From positions 1,426,001-1,490,000 of the forward strand of contig NC_003279.8 of assembly GCF_000002985.6 (NCBI RefSeq): a DNA stretch of 64,000 nucleotides, written 5' to 3'. Below are positions 53,861-64,000 of this stretch, in pieces. The DNA comes from Caenorhabditis elegans. Lineage: Eukaryota > Nematoda > Chromadorea > Rhabditida > Rhabditidae. Numbering within the stretch: position 1 is the stretch's first letter; every line of letters starts with the position of its first letter. The translations under genes and the position numbers were made by a program. Below the pieces are notes generated by a model. It had not been told where the DNA came from. It saw only the letters and a program-made list of their open reading frames with translations, and made no database searches.

Positions 53861-54481
53861 TTTTAAGATGTTTTTTCTGTGTATTGTCTGTAAAATGGAG
53901 TTTCGATAAATATTAAAAGTCTGCTTTCTTGTTTTCTAGGCCACGAAATGGAAAGTTAGTCCGTCGCGTTAAAGTGCAGTCAAAAAATATTCAAAACGCA
54001 AACTTTTTTACTTATATTTTTAAACTGTTTTTTTTTAATTTTCCAGATGAAAAGTTAATGAAAAAGTAAGGCCACCAAGTGAACCTAACTTTGGCCTAAC
54101 TTTTCACTTGGTGTGAAAAAAAAAATGAAAAAGTAACGCTTTTAAACGATTTCGAACCTGAATTAATTAATTTCACTGATTTACGCCTGTAATCGTGTTT
54201 TTTAATCGAGCAAAAATGCACCGAAAACATTAAAAATCGGTGGAAAATAACAATAAATAAAATAAATAAAAATAAAAACGTGCAAGCGCGCTCCATCGAA
54301 CAAATCCAATTGGCGGTAATTAAAATAAGAATTAGGCAAAAACTGAGATTTTTTCAATTTTCAAAAAATCATATAAAATTTAGAAAATTTTTTTGAATTT
54401 TTTTATCATGATATTATGTCATTGTGGTACCATAGGCGTGTTTTAAAGCAATTTCCCCACTAGCGCTACTCCACCTTTAAA
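53861..54481. other. acs-12 3' UTR and downstream
   Basis: GATAAATATTAAAA shortly after the stop (53906-53919) may serve as the polyadenylation signal. GGCCTAA words continue to 54110. A solitary TACTCCACCTTTAA end of the palindromic family lies at 54464-54479. No gene. Confidence 0.45.
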
Positions 54482-54660
54482 CGATCCACGTGTATTCAGC
54501 TCGACCAACGCCTCGAAAATTTTCTAATTTTCAAAATTTTTTTTAATAATTTTTTTTTTCATTGCCAAGAGGAATTTCACCGCAGCGCGTGCAAAAATGT
54601 CTGCATTTGCGCGTGACGGTGTTTGCACAAATGACACCAAATGGTCGAGCTGAAAACACG
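54482..54660. repeat. Dispersed repeat related to 240-700
   Basis: Carries CACGTGTATTCAGCTCGACC, AGAGGAATTTCACCGC and GCGCGTGACGGTGTTTGCAC, matching the window-start palindrome and its right flank in inverted order. Confidence 0.6.
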
Positions 54661-54738
54661 TGCGATCTTCGTTTAAAATTAAAAAAAAATTGTACCAGAA
54701 AAAATTGATACAAACCTTAATGAGCTCGTGAAAAGTTA

Positions 54739-54912
54739 CACGGATTTCTGGCTTCCGTCATAAATTGAAATGGAAGAGTTTTTGCCGAACTAGGCCATTT
54801 TGGCTCGGCCATATCTGGGGTAGATTTACGGCGCGTTGCGTGTCGCGTCGCGGCTTGATTTTAGTTGTCAAACTGAATGTATTTGTCCGTGTGGAGTACA
54901 CAACTTTCCCAA
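54739..54912 (-). mobile_element. Family A element, copy 9, truncated
   Basis: Begins CACGGATTTCTGGCTTCC and breaks off after GTACACAACTTTCCC. The end with GACAATGGAGCGC is missing. Confidence 0.8.
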
Positions 54913-55198
54913 GTTGAGTGGAGAAATCGAGTCAAAATGCAATAACATTGAATAAAGCCAATTAATAAAAAAATTTATTTGAAAAATTTTAATAAATTTT
55001 ACGAAAATCGGCGCTTAAATTGAAAACCAATTATGCAAAATGCGATGTGACGTCACAGGGTATTTTCCCGCCTTTTCGAGTCATCATTTTAGCAGTTTTT
55101 TGTGTAAAATTCGTGTAGATCACGGGTAGATCACACAATTTATCTCTTATTTCGTATTTCTGTTTTTTTTTTTTTTTTTTTTTCATTTTGATCTACAT

Positions 55199-55339
55199 CA
55201 GGGGTGGGCGGCAAACGATTTTTCCCGGCAATCGGCAAACCGGCAAATTGCCGGAATCGAAAACTTCCGGCAAATCGGCATACCAGCAGTTTGCCGATTT
55301 GCCGAATTTGTCGACAAATTAATTTGTCGCCCACCCCTG
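55199..55339. repeat. TTTGCCG-rich element inside a GATCTACA context
   Basis: CAGGGGTGGGCGGCAAACGA to TTTGTCGCCCACCCCTGA, a palindrome-ended copy. Flanking TTGATCTACATC and TGATCTACACGAATTTT are also mirrored, which suggests insertion into an older palindrome. Confidence 0.7.
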
Positions 55340-55612
55340 ATCTACACGAATTTTAAACAAAAAAAAACATTCCGCATAAAACCGCCTCCTTTTAAAATTG
55401 TGAAAGTGGAGAAACAAACACACGTTAAGCCAAAATTTCTTTCATTTCGTGGCCTAGAAAATCCAAAAACTTAGGCCACTAATTTTCTCTTCCTCATCCA
55501 CTTCGTAATATCCCTGTGTATAATGCGTATACTTTTACACCTCATTGAGTTGAGACGGATGGGGTGAGGGGTCCCAATGTTTCAGTGGGGGCCCCCTATC
55601 TCTTTTTCTCTG

Positions 55613-55659
<47 letters not shown>

Positions 55660-56592
55660 TTTCTCCGTATGCTCACATTCATCCCACCGCTGCTCTCTGA
55701 GCCAATACGTCTCCCCCCCCCCCCTCCTCTCCTTTTGCACATCGATCCGTCTTGTGTCTCTCTTTCTCTAATACTCTCTATTTCTCTAAGTCTCTCTCTC
55801 TCACTCACGTTTGCCTAAATTCACTTTCTCCAGTGTTCCCTTGAGTGCTCCGAGAGCAAAAGCGTATACCACGAATTAATTTTTAATTCGTGTATTTTTG
55901 GCTCGATTTTCCCTTTTTTTTCAACATTTTTCTAAAAATTATTGCTGCAATCGCGCTTTAATGGCAATATTACCTGAAAATTCGTATGTTGTTGCAATGC
56001 AATCGCGCTCTATTGGACAAATTTTTAATCCGAATTTTGAAGTTTTCTTTAGTGGAAATCTCTATTGAAATTTTTTTATAAATTGTTTATACAAACACGC
56101 TCTAATGATAAAAAGGCTTTAAATTGTGTACTCCGCGTGGAAAAAAGCAAGTTTTTTGTTGTATTTTTTGAAAATATTTTTTTTAAAGAACTTTTTTTGA
56201 ATACTCTGTGTAGTTCTCGTGGACAAGTTTGGGCCTATTTCGCTTAAAAACCTGAAACACGCGAAATTCCAGTTTCGGGGGATTTCAACTACCCGATTAG
56301 AAAAAAAACTTTTTTCACAAATTCAATTTCTGCCGAATCAAAATTCTCCGGAATTCAAGTTTCCGCGAATTTCAACCTAAAAAAATTTTAGCTCAAAAAC
56401 CGTAAGGTAGTTGAAATCCACGGAAACGAAAATTCCGGCGAATCAAGTTTCCGTGGATTTCAACGCTTATTGAACAAATTTCTACAAAACGCCCCCGGGA
56501 GTTCAAATCCGCGGAATCGAAATTCCCTGGGATTTTGATTTACCGGGATTCAAGTGGTGTCAATGGGAGAGGAAATGCATTTTCTCTTACGC
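55340..56592 (+). promoter_or_regulatory. Likely dyb-1 upstream region with CT-rich tract
   Basis: The (CT)n run at about 55611-55655, a C run near 55716 and more CT-rich DNA to 55805 make the long open frames here low-complexity artefacts. Sequence 55810-55870 (GTTCCCTTGAGTGCTCCGAG) is unique and may hold a promoter or leader exon. Nothing definite. Confidence 0.35.
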
Positions 56593-56739
56593 GCGTGGTG
56601 TCAGAGTGTCTCATTTCGGTTTGATCTACGTAGATCTACAAAAAATGAGGGAAAAGAAGAGACGCAGAGTTCTCAACTGATTTCTCATTCCCGCATTTTT
56701 TGTAGATCAAGCCGTAATGGGACAACCTGATACCACGTG
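56593..56739. mobile_element. Family B element, copy 10
   Basis: GCGTGGTGTCAGAGTGTCTC to GACAACCTGATACCACGTG. It lacks the central TGACGTCA segment. Confidence 0.75.
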
Positions 56740-57073
56740 ACCGTTATTATTTTTCTCTCAATCCTGAGATTTAAAATCCCGCGGAGTCGAAATTCCCCAA
56801 AAATATTTTTTGTACTCCTCGTGGACAACCTCGTTGGTTCCCTGAAACATATTGGCTTAGTAATGTGCCAAGCAAATCAGCGCGCATACATGCAAAACCC
56901 ATTAGGCTCCCCCCAAATGTCTTCTCTCCCAGAGTTAGACTCCGCCCACTAGGAGCCAGAGCTCCCCCAATTTTCTTTGTTTTAAACCCTACCACTTTTT
57001 AGCTCTGGCCAGCCATTTTGTGGGTGGAGTTTTGGTTTAAATTTTTTTAAAATTGATTTAAAATTTAAATTTT

Positions 57074-57082
57074 AAATTTCAG
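57074..57082 (+). promoter_or_regulatory. Splice or trans-splice acceptor upstream of the dyb-1 ATG
   Basis: AAATTTCAG ends 23 bases before the ATG, with no coding exon recognised upstream. It could accept a spliced leader or a non-coding exon. Confidence 0.5.
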
Positions 57083-57105
57083 ACACTCTGGGTTTTTCTC
57101 CTGAA

Positions 57106-60100
57106 ATGTTGTGGTCAAATGGTGGAGGAGGACCACGTGAGCCGAGCAGTGCACCATCACCAGACCATCATCGTGCAATGCATTCTGTACCACCAATTGT
57201 GGCATCTGAAATGCAACAATTGATTGATGAAATGCGTGGGTGTTCAATTTTGCGGGAAAATTGGCTAAAAAACGCTAAAAAATTCCCGCGTTTTTGATTC
57301 TCCGGAATTTTAACTTCTATGGGATTATTTTTCGGTGGATTCGAATTTTCGGAAATTTTCAATAAATCTTTTTTCATTAGAGATTTTCAAAGAAAAAGTA
57401 GAAAAAATACCTAACTATGTAAAAAAAATTAACGGAAAATCTCCACGTTTCTAAGTCTTCGGAATTTAGATTTCCCTGGAATTAAGTACTCGGTGGATTT
57501 GAATTTACGGGATTTTTTTTCTTTAAAATTTTTTTCAAATTTATGTTCAAGTTAGCACAGCAAAAAAATTTTTTTTTTAATTCACGTTTTTGAATCTACG
57601 GAATCCAATTTCCCTGGAATTTCGCTTCCGCGTATTTGGATTTCTGAGTTTTTAAATATAAATTTTTGCAGAAAATGTGAAAATTACGTGGAAACTCAAA
57701 ATTCGCCGAAAAAGGACAAAAAATCTCGAGTTTCCAATTTAGCGGAATAAAAATTCCCGGGAATTTTGTTTCCGTGGATATTAACTACCCAAATTTTTTA
57801 CCATTTTTCTCAATTCCAATTTCAATTTTTTCATGGAAAAATTGGTTAAAAAACGCAAAAAATTCCCGCGTTTTTGATTCTCCGGAATTTTATTTTCTCT
57901 GGGATTTTTTTTCGGTGGATTTGAATTTTCGGAAATTTTCAAAGAAAAAGTAGAAAAAATACCTTATTATGTAAAAAATTAACGGAAAAATTTCCACGTT
58001 TCTAAGTCGTCGGAATTTAGAGTTCCCTGGAATTAAGTACTCTGTGGATTTGAATTTACTGGATTTTTTAAAACAAAATTTATACGAAATGCTCAAAGTT
58101 GATACACTCTCCAAAATGTTCATGAAATTTACAAGTTAACACAACAAAAAATGTCAAAAAACTCCGCGTTTTCAAATCCCCCATTATCGAAATTTCACGG
58201 GAATCCAGATTCCAGGGAATTTGGCATTCGGGGAATAAAATTTTCGGATTTTTTTCTATGAAAATTAGTCAGGGTCTGGATAAAATAACAAACGAGTGGA
58301 AGCAAAAATTTCGCCGCAAAAAGAACAAAAAACTCGAGTTTCCAATTCCGCGGCATAAAAATCCCGTGAATTTTGTTTCCGCGGATATCAACTACCCGAC
58401 TTTTTTAAAAACATTTTTTCTCAATGCTCAATGTTGTCGAAAAAACACGGAAATACCTTCAAAAAAAATCCAAAAAAAAAACCCTAAAAATTCCGGTATC
58501 CAATTCTACAGAATCGAAAATTCCCTAAGAATTTTGTGGATATCAACTACCCGAGTTTTTTTTTGAAAATTCATGAATTTTTCCGCTACTCCTCTTGAGA
58601 AAGGGAAGCTTATAAATAATTCTTCTTTGCGAAAAAGTGCAAAAAAATTATTGGCTTTCATTGGTTAATGCCCAAAGTTCAGAAAAAAAGTTGAATCATC
58701 AATAGAGCGCATTTTCAGGTCTCCAAGATTTCGACTCCATCAGATTTGCCACGTATCGAGCCGCCTGTAAACTGCGATTTATTCAACAAAAGACGAAAGT
58801 TCATTTGGTAGATATTTGGAATATGATTGAAGCTTTTCGAGAAAACGGACTCAATGCATTACCCCTACATACTGTGGTATGTTGCAAGTGTGCTCTATTG
58901 AGAATGTGGGGGAAATTTTCAGATCAAAACGTCACGCGCCGAGCTTCTGCTAACTACAGTATTCCACAATTTGAATAAAAGACTTGTAGCGTCACAACAT
59001 GTGGACACGGATGTATCGATTTCTTTGCTACTCGCGTTTTTGTTAGGTGCTTATGATAAGTGAGTTTTGGACTCCTCTCGGACAAAAAACTCACGCTTCT
59101 GAATCCCCGGAACCCAGATTCCCCAGGAATTTAGATTCGGCAAATTCGAAATTCTAAGAATTTTTTCTTGTGTTACTGCGTGAAAACTGTGTATTTAGAA
59201 TTCCAATTTTTACTGCAAAAAATAACGAAAAATATTCGGGTTTTCGTGTCTCCAGAATCTAGATTCCCTAAGAATTTTGATTCCGCGTATTGGAATCTAC
59301 GGGATTCAATCTACACATGTTCTGTAAATAACAGAAATTTTGGTAATATATGAAAAAATTTAAAATCCTAAAACTGAAAGAAAATTTCCGGTTTTCGGAT
59401 CCGCGGAATTTCACATTCCACCGGAATTTGGTTCCCACAGATTTCAACTATCCGAAATTTTTTCTGTTTTTTTTTGTTTTCAGCATAATGTTTTGATTTT
59501 TCAAAAATGAAAATTGACTGAAAGAGCAGAAAAAATCTCAGGGTTTCATATCTCTGGAATTAAAATTTCCCAGTGAATTTTTATTCATATAAGGACACTT
59601 TGCAAAAAAATTTTTTTTTGATAAAGTCACGGATTTCTGGCTTCCCTCATAAATTGAAATGGAAGAGTTTTTGCCGAACTAGGCCAGTAGATTTACGGCG
59701 CGTTGCGTGTCGCGTCGCGGCTCGATTTTAGTTGTAAAACTAAATGTATTTGTCCGTGTGGAGTACACGACTTTCCCGTCCGGCAGGCGATTATCAATGG
59801 AGCGCGAAAAATTCAATGAGGAAGGCCAAAACCCCGTGCGCAGTTAGGCTGTAATTCTCACAACGACACTCCGATATTCCGCTACCTAGAAGTGACGTCA
59901 CACGCTTCAAAAGCCAATTTTTCAGACAAAATACCGGACGTTTGACGGTTTTTTCAATAAAAGTCGCGTTGGCAACACTCTGCGCTGGAAAATTGGTGGA
60001 CAAGCTGAGATGTGAGTTGCGCTTGCGAATTTCAAAAAAAAATCTGAAATTTCAGACATTTTCTCTCAAATCGCTGATTCGAATGGATTAATGGATCATA

Positions 60101-63100
60101 TTAAATTTACTGATTTTTTGCAACAAATCCTCTCCCTAACCACTGCAGTTTTCGAAGCACCGACGTTTGGATTTTCCGAAAACGCGGTTAATCAGTGCTT
60201 TCATAAGGATGAGAAAGTATCTTTGAATGTGTTTCTGGACACTTTTTTGAGGTAGATATCAATTTTGGAAATAAATAAAAAAATAGATTTTAGAAAAAGT
60301 TTTGAAAAAGTTTTGAAAAAATTAACCTTTTACACAAAACTACGTTAGCATGTGGTGCCAGGTTGTCCAATTACGGTTTGATCTACAAAAAATGCGGGAA
60401 TTTTTTCGCCCAAAAAATGTGACGTCAGCACGTTCTTAATCATGTGAAATCAGTTGAGAACTCTACGTCTCTTCTCCCGCATTTTTTGTAGATCTACGTA
60501 GATCACGCCGAAATGAGACACTCTGACACCACGCGCGAAAGAGAAAATGCATTTCCTCTCCCATCGGGGGGAAAACCAGTCCCTCAACTCACCCAGAATA
60601 ATAATTTAGGTGTCTTGGAAGTTCTGAAACACCTAACATTTTGAAAAATTAGAAAAAATAATAGACGTAGGGCTGAAGTCCTCCCGCGGCCACGTAAGGC
60701 ATCCCCGTGGCCTAGGATTTTCAGAGCGGTGTAACTTTTGAAAAACTGTAAAAATTTTTTTTTAATTCTGCAATAATTGTATCTATAACTTATTCAATGA
60801 AACCAAATCAAAAAATCGAATTTTTCTTTTCATGGGGTCACGGGTCCCCACGCCGCCACCGAAGTCCTCGCCGTGGCCTAGAAACTTTCAAACAGTGCAT
60901 CCCTAAAGCCACTGCGCCGATTTTCTTGAAACTTTATCAGAACACTTTATATAACAATTTCTATCAAATTATCAAATAAAATCGAATTTTAGTTGTCATG
61001 GGGTCACGGGTCCCCCCCCCCCCCCCACGGGGTGACCGAAGTTCTCACCGTGGCCTAGAATCTTCAAAATGGTGTAACTCTATAGCCACTGCGTTAATTT
61101 TCTTGAAAATTTATCAACCAACACTTTGAAACCTGTTCTGTCAAATTATCAAAAAATCATACAAAATTAATATTCCAGCGATCCATGTCCCCCATGCATA
61201 ATGTGGCTCCCCTTGCTACATCGAATGGCGTCTGTGAGCAACGTGTACCATCCGGTGGTGTGTGATGCGTGTCAAGTCAGAAGTTTCACAGGATTTCGGT
61301 ATAAATGTCAGCGATGCGCCAATTATCAGTTGTGTCAAAGCTGTTTTTGGCGGGGAAGGACGAGTCAAAATCATTCAAATGAGCACGAGATGAAAGAATA
61401 TTCCAGCTATGTGAGTTTTTTGAAAAATCGATTTTCCACGTGGAGTACACGAAAATGTATCTATAAAGCGCGCGATAAAATTATTGATTTTCCGCCGGCG
61501 ATGAAGAATCGATAAAATTATTGATTTTCCGCCGGCAATCAAAAAAATCGATAAAGTTATCGATTTTCATTCGACAAAAACGATTAGTTAACAGAGAAAT
61601 TATCAATTGCTGGACAACAAACAATCAATAAAAATGTAGATTTTCCGCCGGCAATCAAAAATCGATGAAATTATTGATTTTCCGCCGGGCAAAAAAAAAA
61701 TCGATAAAATTATGGAAAAAAGCGTTCTCAACTCCAAAATCAATAAATCAATAACTTAGTAATTTCAGAAATCGCCGACAAAACAGCTCGTACACTCAAT
61801 TCACAAAAGTCTCCAATGTATTCCTGCCACGTCAACCGTCGGCGATGCAAACATCGATATTTTTAACGCAAAAATCGGTGGCCCGGTCAGCAGCAAACCT
61901 GCTCGACCGCTAAACCTGAACAACATCGTCCCGGCGACACCGACGACGATCCGCCGGCAACACGCTGCCACGTCATCAGCGGACTGGCCGACGTCACCGG
62001 TACTTCTGCCGGGACAGGCGTCGCATGGAGGAGTTATTGATGATGAGCATAAGCTTATTGCGAGATATGCAGCAAAGTTGTCGGGAAGGGCTGATGTGAG
62101 TTTTTAATCGAAAAAAATCAGGAAAAAATCAATAAAAATCTTGATTTCCCGCCGGCAATAAAAATCGATAAAAATCTTGATTTTCCGCCGGCAATAAAAA
62201 AAATCGATAAACATCTTGATTTTCCGACGGCAAACAAAAAAAATCAATAAAATTATTGATTTTCCGCCGGCGATAAAATTCGATTAAATTATTGATTTTC
62301 CGCCGGCAATCAAAAAAATCGATAAAATTATTGATTTTCCGCCGGCGGCAGAAAGTCAAATTATTGATTTAATAAAATTTGATCGATTATCGATTTTTCT
62401 TTTTAAAAATCAATAAATTGCAGTATCCCCTATCAAACGGTCGAAGTATGAATAGTTCAATGGTCGGAGACGAACGGACCCTTATTGCTCAACTGGAAGA
62501 AGAAAATTCAATGATGGTACGGGAAATGGCTCGACTGGAGAGCCAAACAACTTCCGATGACGGGCTCGCCGGGCTCCGCGACCGGAAAATGGAATTGGAA
62601 GAGAAAATGTTTGAAATGCAACAGAGGAGGAGAGAATTAATGATGCAATTGGAGCATTTAATGGCTCAGTTGAATGTAGGTCATACCTACTGTGGCTAAC
62701 GCGCTCTATAGATAAACAATGTAAAAATCGATAATTTTGCAGAATTCAAAAACAATCGTTATATTTTCCTCCAAATTTAGAAAAAATACTTGATAATTTT
62801 CAAAAAATTCGAAAAATCGATAATTTTTATATTTTAAGAAAACAAAGTTTTTGGAGTTTTTGATTTTCCGCCGGAGATAAAATCGATAAAATTATTGATT
62901 TTCCGCCGGCGATAAAAACCGATAAAATGTGTAAACCTGTCGATTTTTTAAGCTTCAGTAAAAATCAAAAATTCAATATCGGCTTTTCTGAAAAATTCAA
63001 CCTTCAAAAAATCAATAAAATTAAATTATCGATTTTTTGATTTCAAAACAACAAAAACCTTTTCCAGACGGGACCCCAACCATCAGGAGGTGTATCATCT

Positions 63101-63281
63101 GCTTCTCTATCCCAATTACCATTCACTGCATCGGATCAACAGTTGACTGGAGTCAATTCGACAGTAGCAAATGCATTCCGTGCGGGAAGTCTGCCGGCGA
63201 CAAGTCTACAAGGAGACTTATTACATGCTGCTGATCAAATTACTACTAATATGAGCGATCTTGTGCGGCAACTTGATTTGG
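57106..63281 (+). CDS. dyb-1: Dystrobrevin (partial at 3' end; nine exons seen)
   Basis: Exons: 57106-57235, 58719-58876, 58923-59059, 59926-60011, 60056-60251, 61179-61410, 61769-62095, 62424-62675, 63068-63281; 1732 nt, 577 codons plus one base, open at the end. Dystrobrevin is a cytoplasmic partner of dystrophin and syntrophin at the muscle membrane. EF-hand-like helices span residues ~44-235 ([60 protein letters not shown]). A ZZ zinc finger follows (residues ~260-305) with CDAC, CQRC, CQSC and the distal histidines in [10 protein letters not shown]. Later come [16 protein letters not shown] and a coiled-coil segment ([40 protein letters not shown]), the usual syntrophin/dystrophin-binding order. 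The exon 9 donor G/GTGAGT shows that at least one more exon follows. Recalled length is about 590 aa, so only a short tail is missing. The start, [15 protein letters not shown], follows an acceptor-like site and is reasonable but unproven. Confidence 0.94.
57236..58718 (+). repeat. dyb-1 intron 1: TTCCGCGGAATT-type diverged repeats
   Basis: Recurring phrases such as TTCCCTGGAATTAAGTACTC (57470 and 58022), GATTCTCCGGAATTTTA (57295 and 57877) and TTTTCGGTGGATT. One block of ~330 bp (57242-57530) is repeated at about 57835-58060. Similar text lies upstream at 56250-56560 and in intron 3 at 59085-59600. Confidence 0.75.
59628..59838 (-). mobile_element. Family A element, copy 10 (dyb-1 intron 3)
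   Basis: CACGGATTTCTGGC to CCAAAACCCCGTG, complete apart from a small internal deletion near 59685. Confidence 0.85.
60350..60533. mobile_element. Family B element, copy 11 (dyb-1 intron 5)
   Basis: CATGTGGTGCCAGGTTGTCC to GACACTCTGACACCACG, complete internal structure. Confidence 0.85.
60690..61160 (+). repeat. Repeated ~200 bp unit in dyb-1 intron 5
   Basis: Three diverged copies with CGTGGCCTAGAA, CATGGGGTCACGGGTCCCC and TCTTGAAACTTTATCA-like text (about 60700, 60850 and 61040), separated in part by a C run at 61014-61027. Confidence 0.7.
61440..61720 (+). repeat. GATTTTCCGCCGGC repeats, dyb-1 intron 6
   Basis: About five units of ATCGATAAAATTATTGATTT followed by TCCGCCGGCAAT, period near 35-60 bp. 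The same motif fills part of introns 7 (62110-62380), 8 (62865-62935) and 9 (63390-63530). Confidence 0.85.
62110..62380 (+). repeat. GATTTTCCGCCGGC repeats, dyb-1 intron 7
   Basis: Seven to eight units in near-regular array (period about 38-42 bp), each with the palindromic GCCGGC core. They create mirrored short frames on the minus strand. Confidence 0.9.
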
Positions 63282-64000
63282 GTGAGTTGTGACGCTGGTT
63301 CATAAATTAAAATATATATAATGACTTGGTGACTTGGAAATATTTTCCAAAAATCGATAATTCTTATTAAAAAATCAATAATATTGGAAAATCGATAAAA
63401 TTATTGATCTTCCGCCGGCGATAAATAACTATGATATTATTGATTTTCCCCCGGCAATCAAAAAAATCGATAAAATTATTGATTATTCGCCGGCGATAAA
63501 AAATTGATAAAAGTATTGATTTTCTATCGGCAAAGACTATCGATTTTCTCTCTTTTGCGGCAACTCGATTTGGGTGAGCTCCGACGTTGGTTGATAAAAA
63601 TCGATAATTATTTTGTTTGGGGAAAAAATCGCCAAAAGTCGATAATTTTAATAAATCAATAATTTCGAAAAATCGATATTTTGGAAAATCGATAAACATA
63701 GATTTTTCTGATCACCGCAACTCGATTGTGATAAAATCAATAATTTTGAAAAATTGGCAACTCGGAAAAATGGTTCAATTCCAAAATGATTATTACAAAA
63801 TCGTTTCGAAAATCGGCTAATTGGGAATAACGAAAATTTCAAAAAATCGATAATGTCCAAGAATAGATAATTTTCATATTTTGATACTGCTGAGAAATTG
63901 AGAATTTCTGAAAATAATTTTACTGTTGGTATCTAAATATCAGTAAAACTCTTCGCTGCGAGACCCACTGCCTACGCCTTGAAAATGAAAGTTCCCAGCT
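63282..64000 (+). other. dyb-1 intron 9 (incomplete), with a duplicated exon edge
   Basis: More GATTTTCCGCCGGC units at 63390-63530, then a ~48 bp diverged copy of the exon 9 end and donor (63549-63596). AAATATCAG near 63945-63953 could be an acceptor, but the following frame does not clearly continue dystrobrevin, so no exon is called. Confidence 0.5.

Noticed and set aside
55564..55818. Frames in the CT-rich tract
   Set aside because: Translate to Ser-Leu runs (or Arg-Glu on the other strand); microsatellite artefact.
63945..64000. AAATATCAG followed by an open frame to the window end
   Set aside because: Phase would allow it as dyb-1 exon 10, but the translation does not resemble a dystrobrevin tail and the sequence looks repeat-like.

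Overview
The window is nematode nuclear DNA and fits Caenorhabditis elegans, most likely chromosome I. It has compact exons joined by GT..(TTTT)CAG introns, ATG codons directly preceded by TTTCAG-like acceptors (candidate spliced-leader trans-splice sites), very A/T-rich introns packed with repeats, and interstitial TTAGGC-type repeats. Several products are recognisable: mitochondrial ribosomal protein L15, SRP19, myosin VI (spe-15/hum-3), a pi-like glutathione S-transferase, an acyl-CoA synthetase (acs-12) and dystrobrevin (dyb-1). Species and locus names come from recognition, not from a search. Every exon model was built by hand from splice signals with reading-frame phase checked at each junction, and every complete model closes in frame.

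Layout. 1-5.6 kb: palindromes, small dispersed elements, tandem minisatellites and a decayed gene. 5.67-7.70 kb (minus): a five-exon gene with an F-box-like motif and two cysteine clusters, hard to see because its exons are short. 10.3-15.2 kb (plus): mrpl-15, whose second intron holds a roughly 2.6 kb palindrome. 16.5-17.9 kb (minus): srpa-19, convergent with mrpl-15 and divergent from spe-15. 20.7-39.2 kb (plus): spe-15, 17 exons over 18.5 kb. Its introns hold a tRNA-Arg gene, an antisense tRNA relic, a complete antisense GST gene (25.1-27.1 kb), several tandem arrays and many dispersed repeats. 39.6-43.5 kb (plus): a seven-exon gene of unknown function with one membrane segment. 45.3-53.9 kb (plus): acs-12, with telomere-like satellite and a 1.4 kb inverted-repeat element in intron 1. 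57.1 kb onward (plus): dyb-1, nine exons seen, with its last exon(s) beyond the window or unrecognised.

The genes are individual housekeeping, sperm and muscle genes rather than a pathway: mitochondrial translation, ER targeting, actin transport in spermatocytes, detoxification, fatty-acid activation and the dystrophin complex. The striking theme is how much repeat-derived inverted or tandem DNA the introns carry. About ten copies of a ~220 bp element with CACGG..CCGTG ends, eleven copies of a ~150-190 bp element with CACGTGGTG ends, three related palindromes (two with TTAAAGGTGG ends), TTTGCCG-rich elements and CTACAGTA-rich arrays make up much of the non-coding sequence. Transcribed long inverted repeats here are natural candidates for double-stranded RNA biology.
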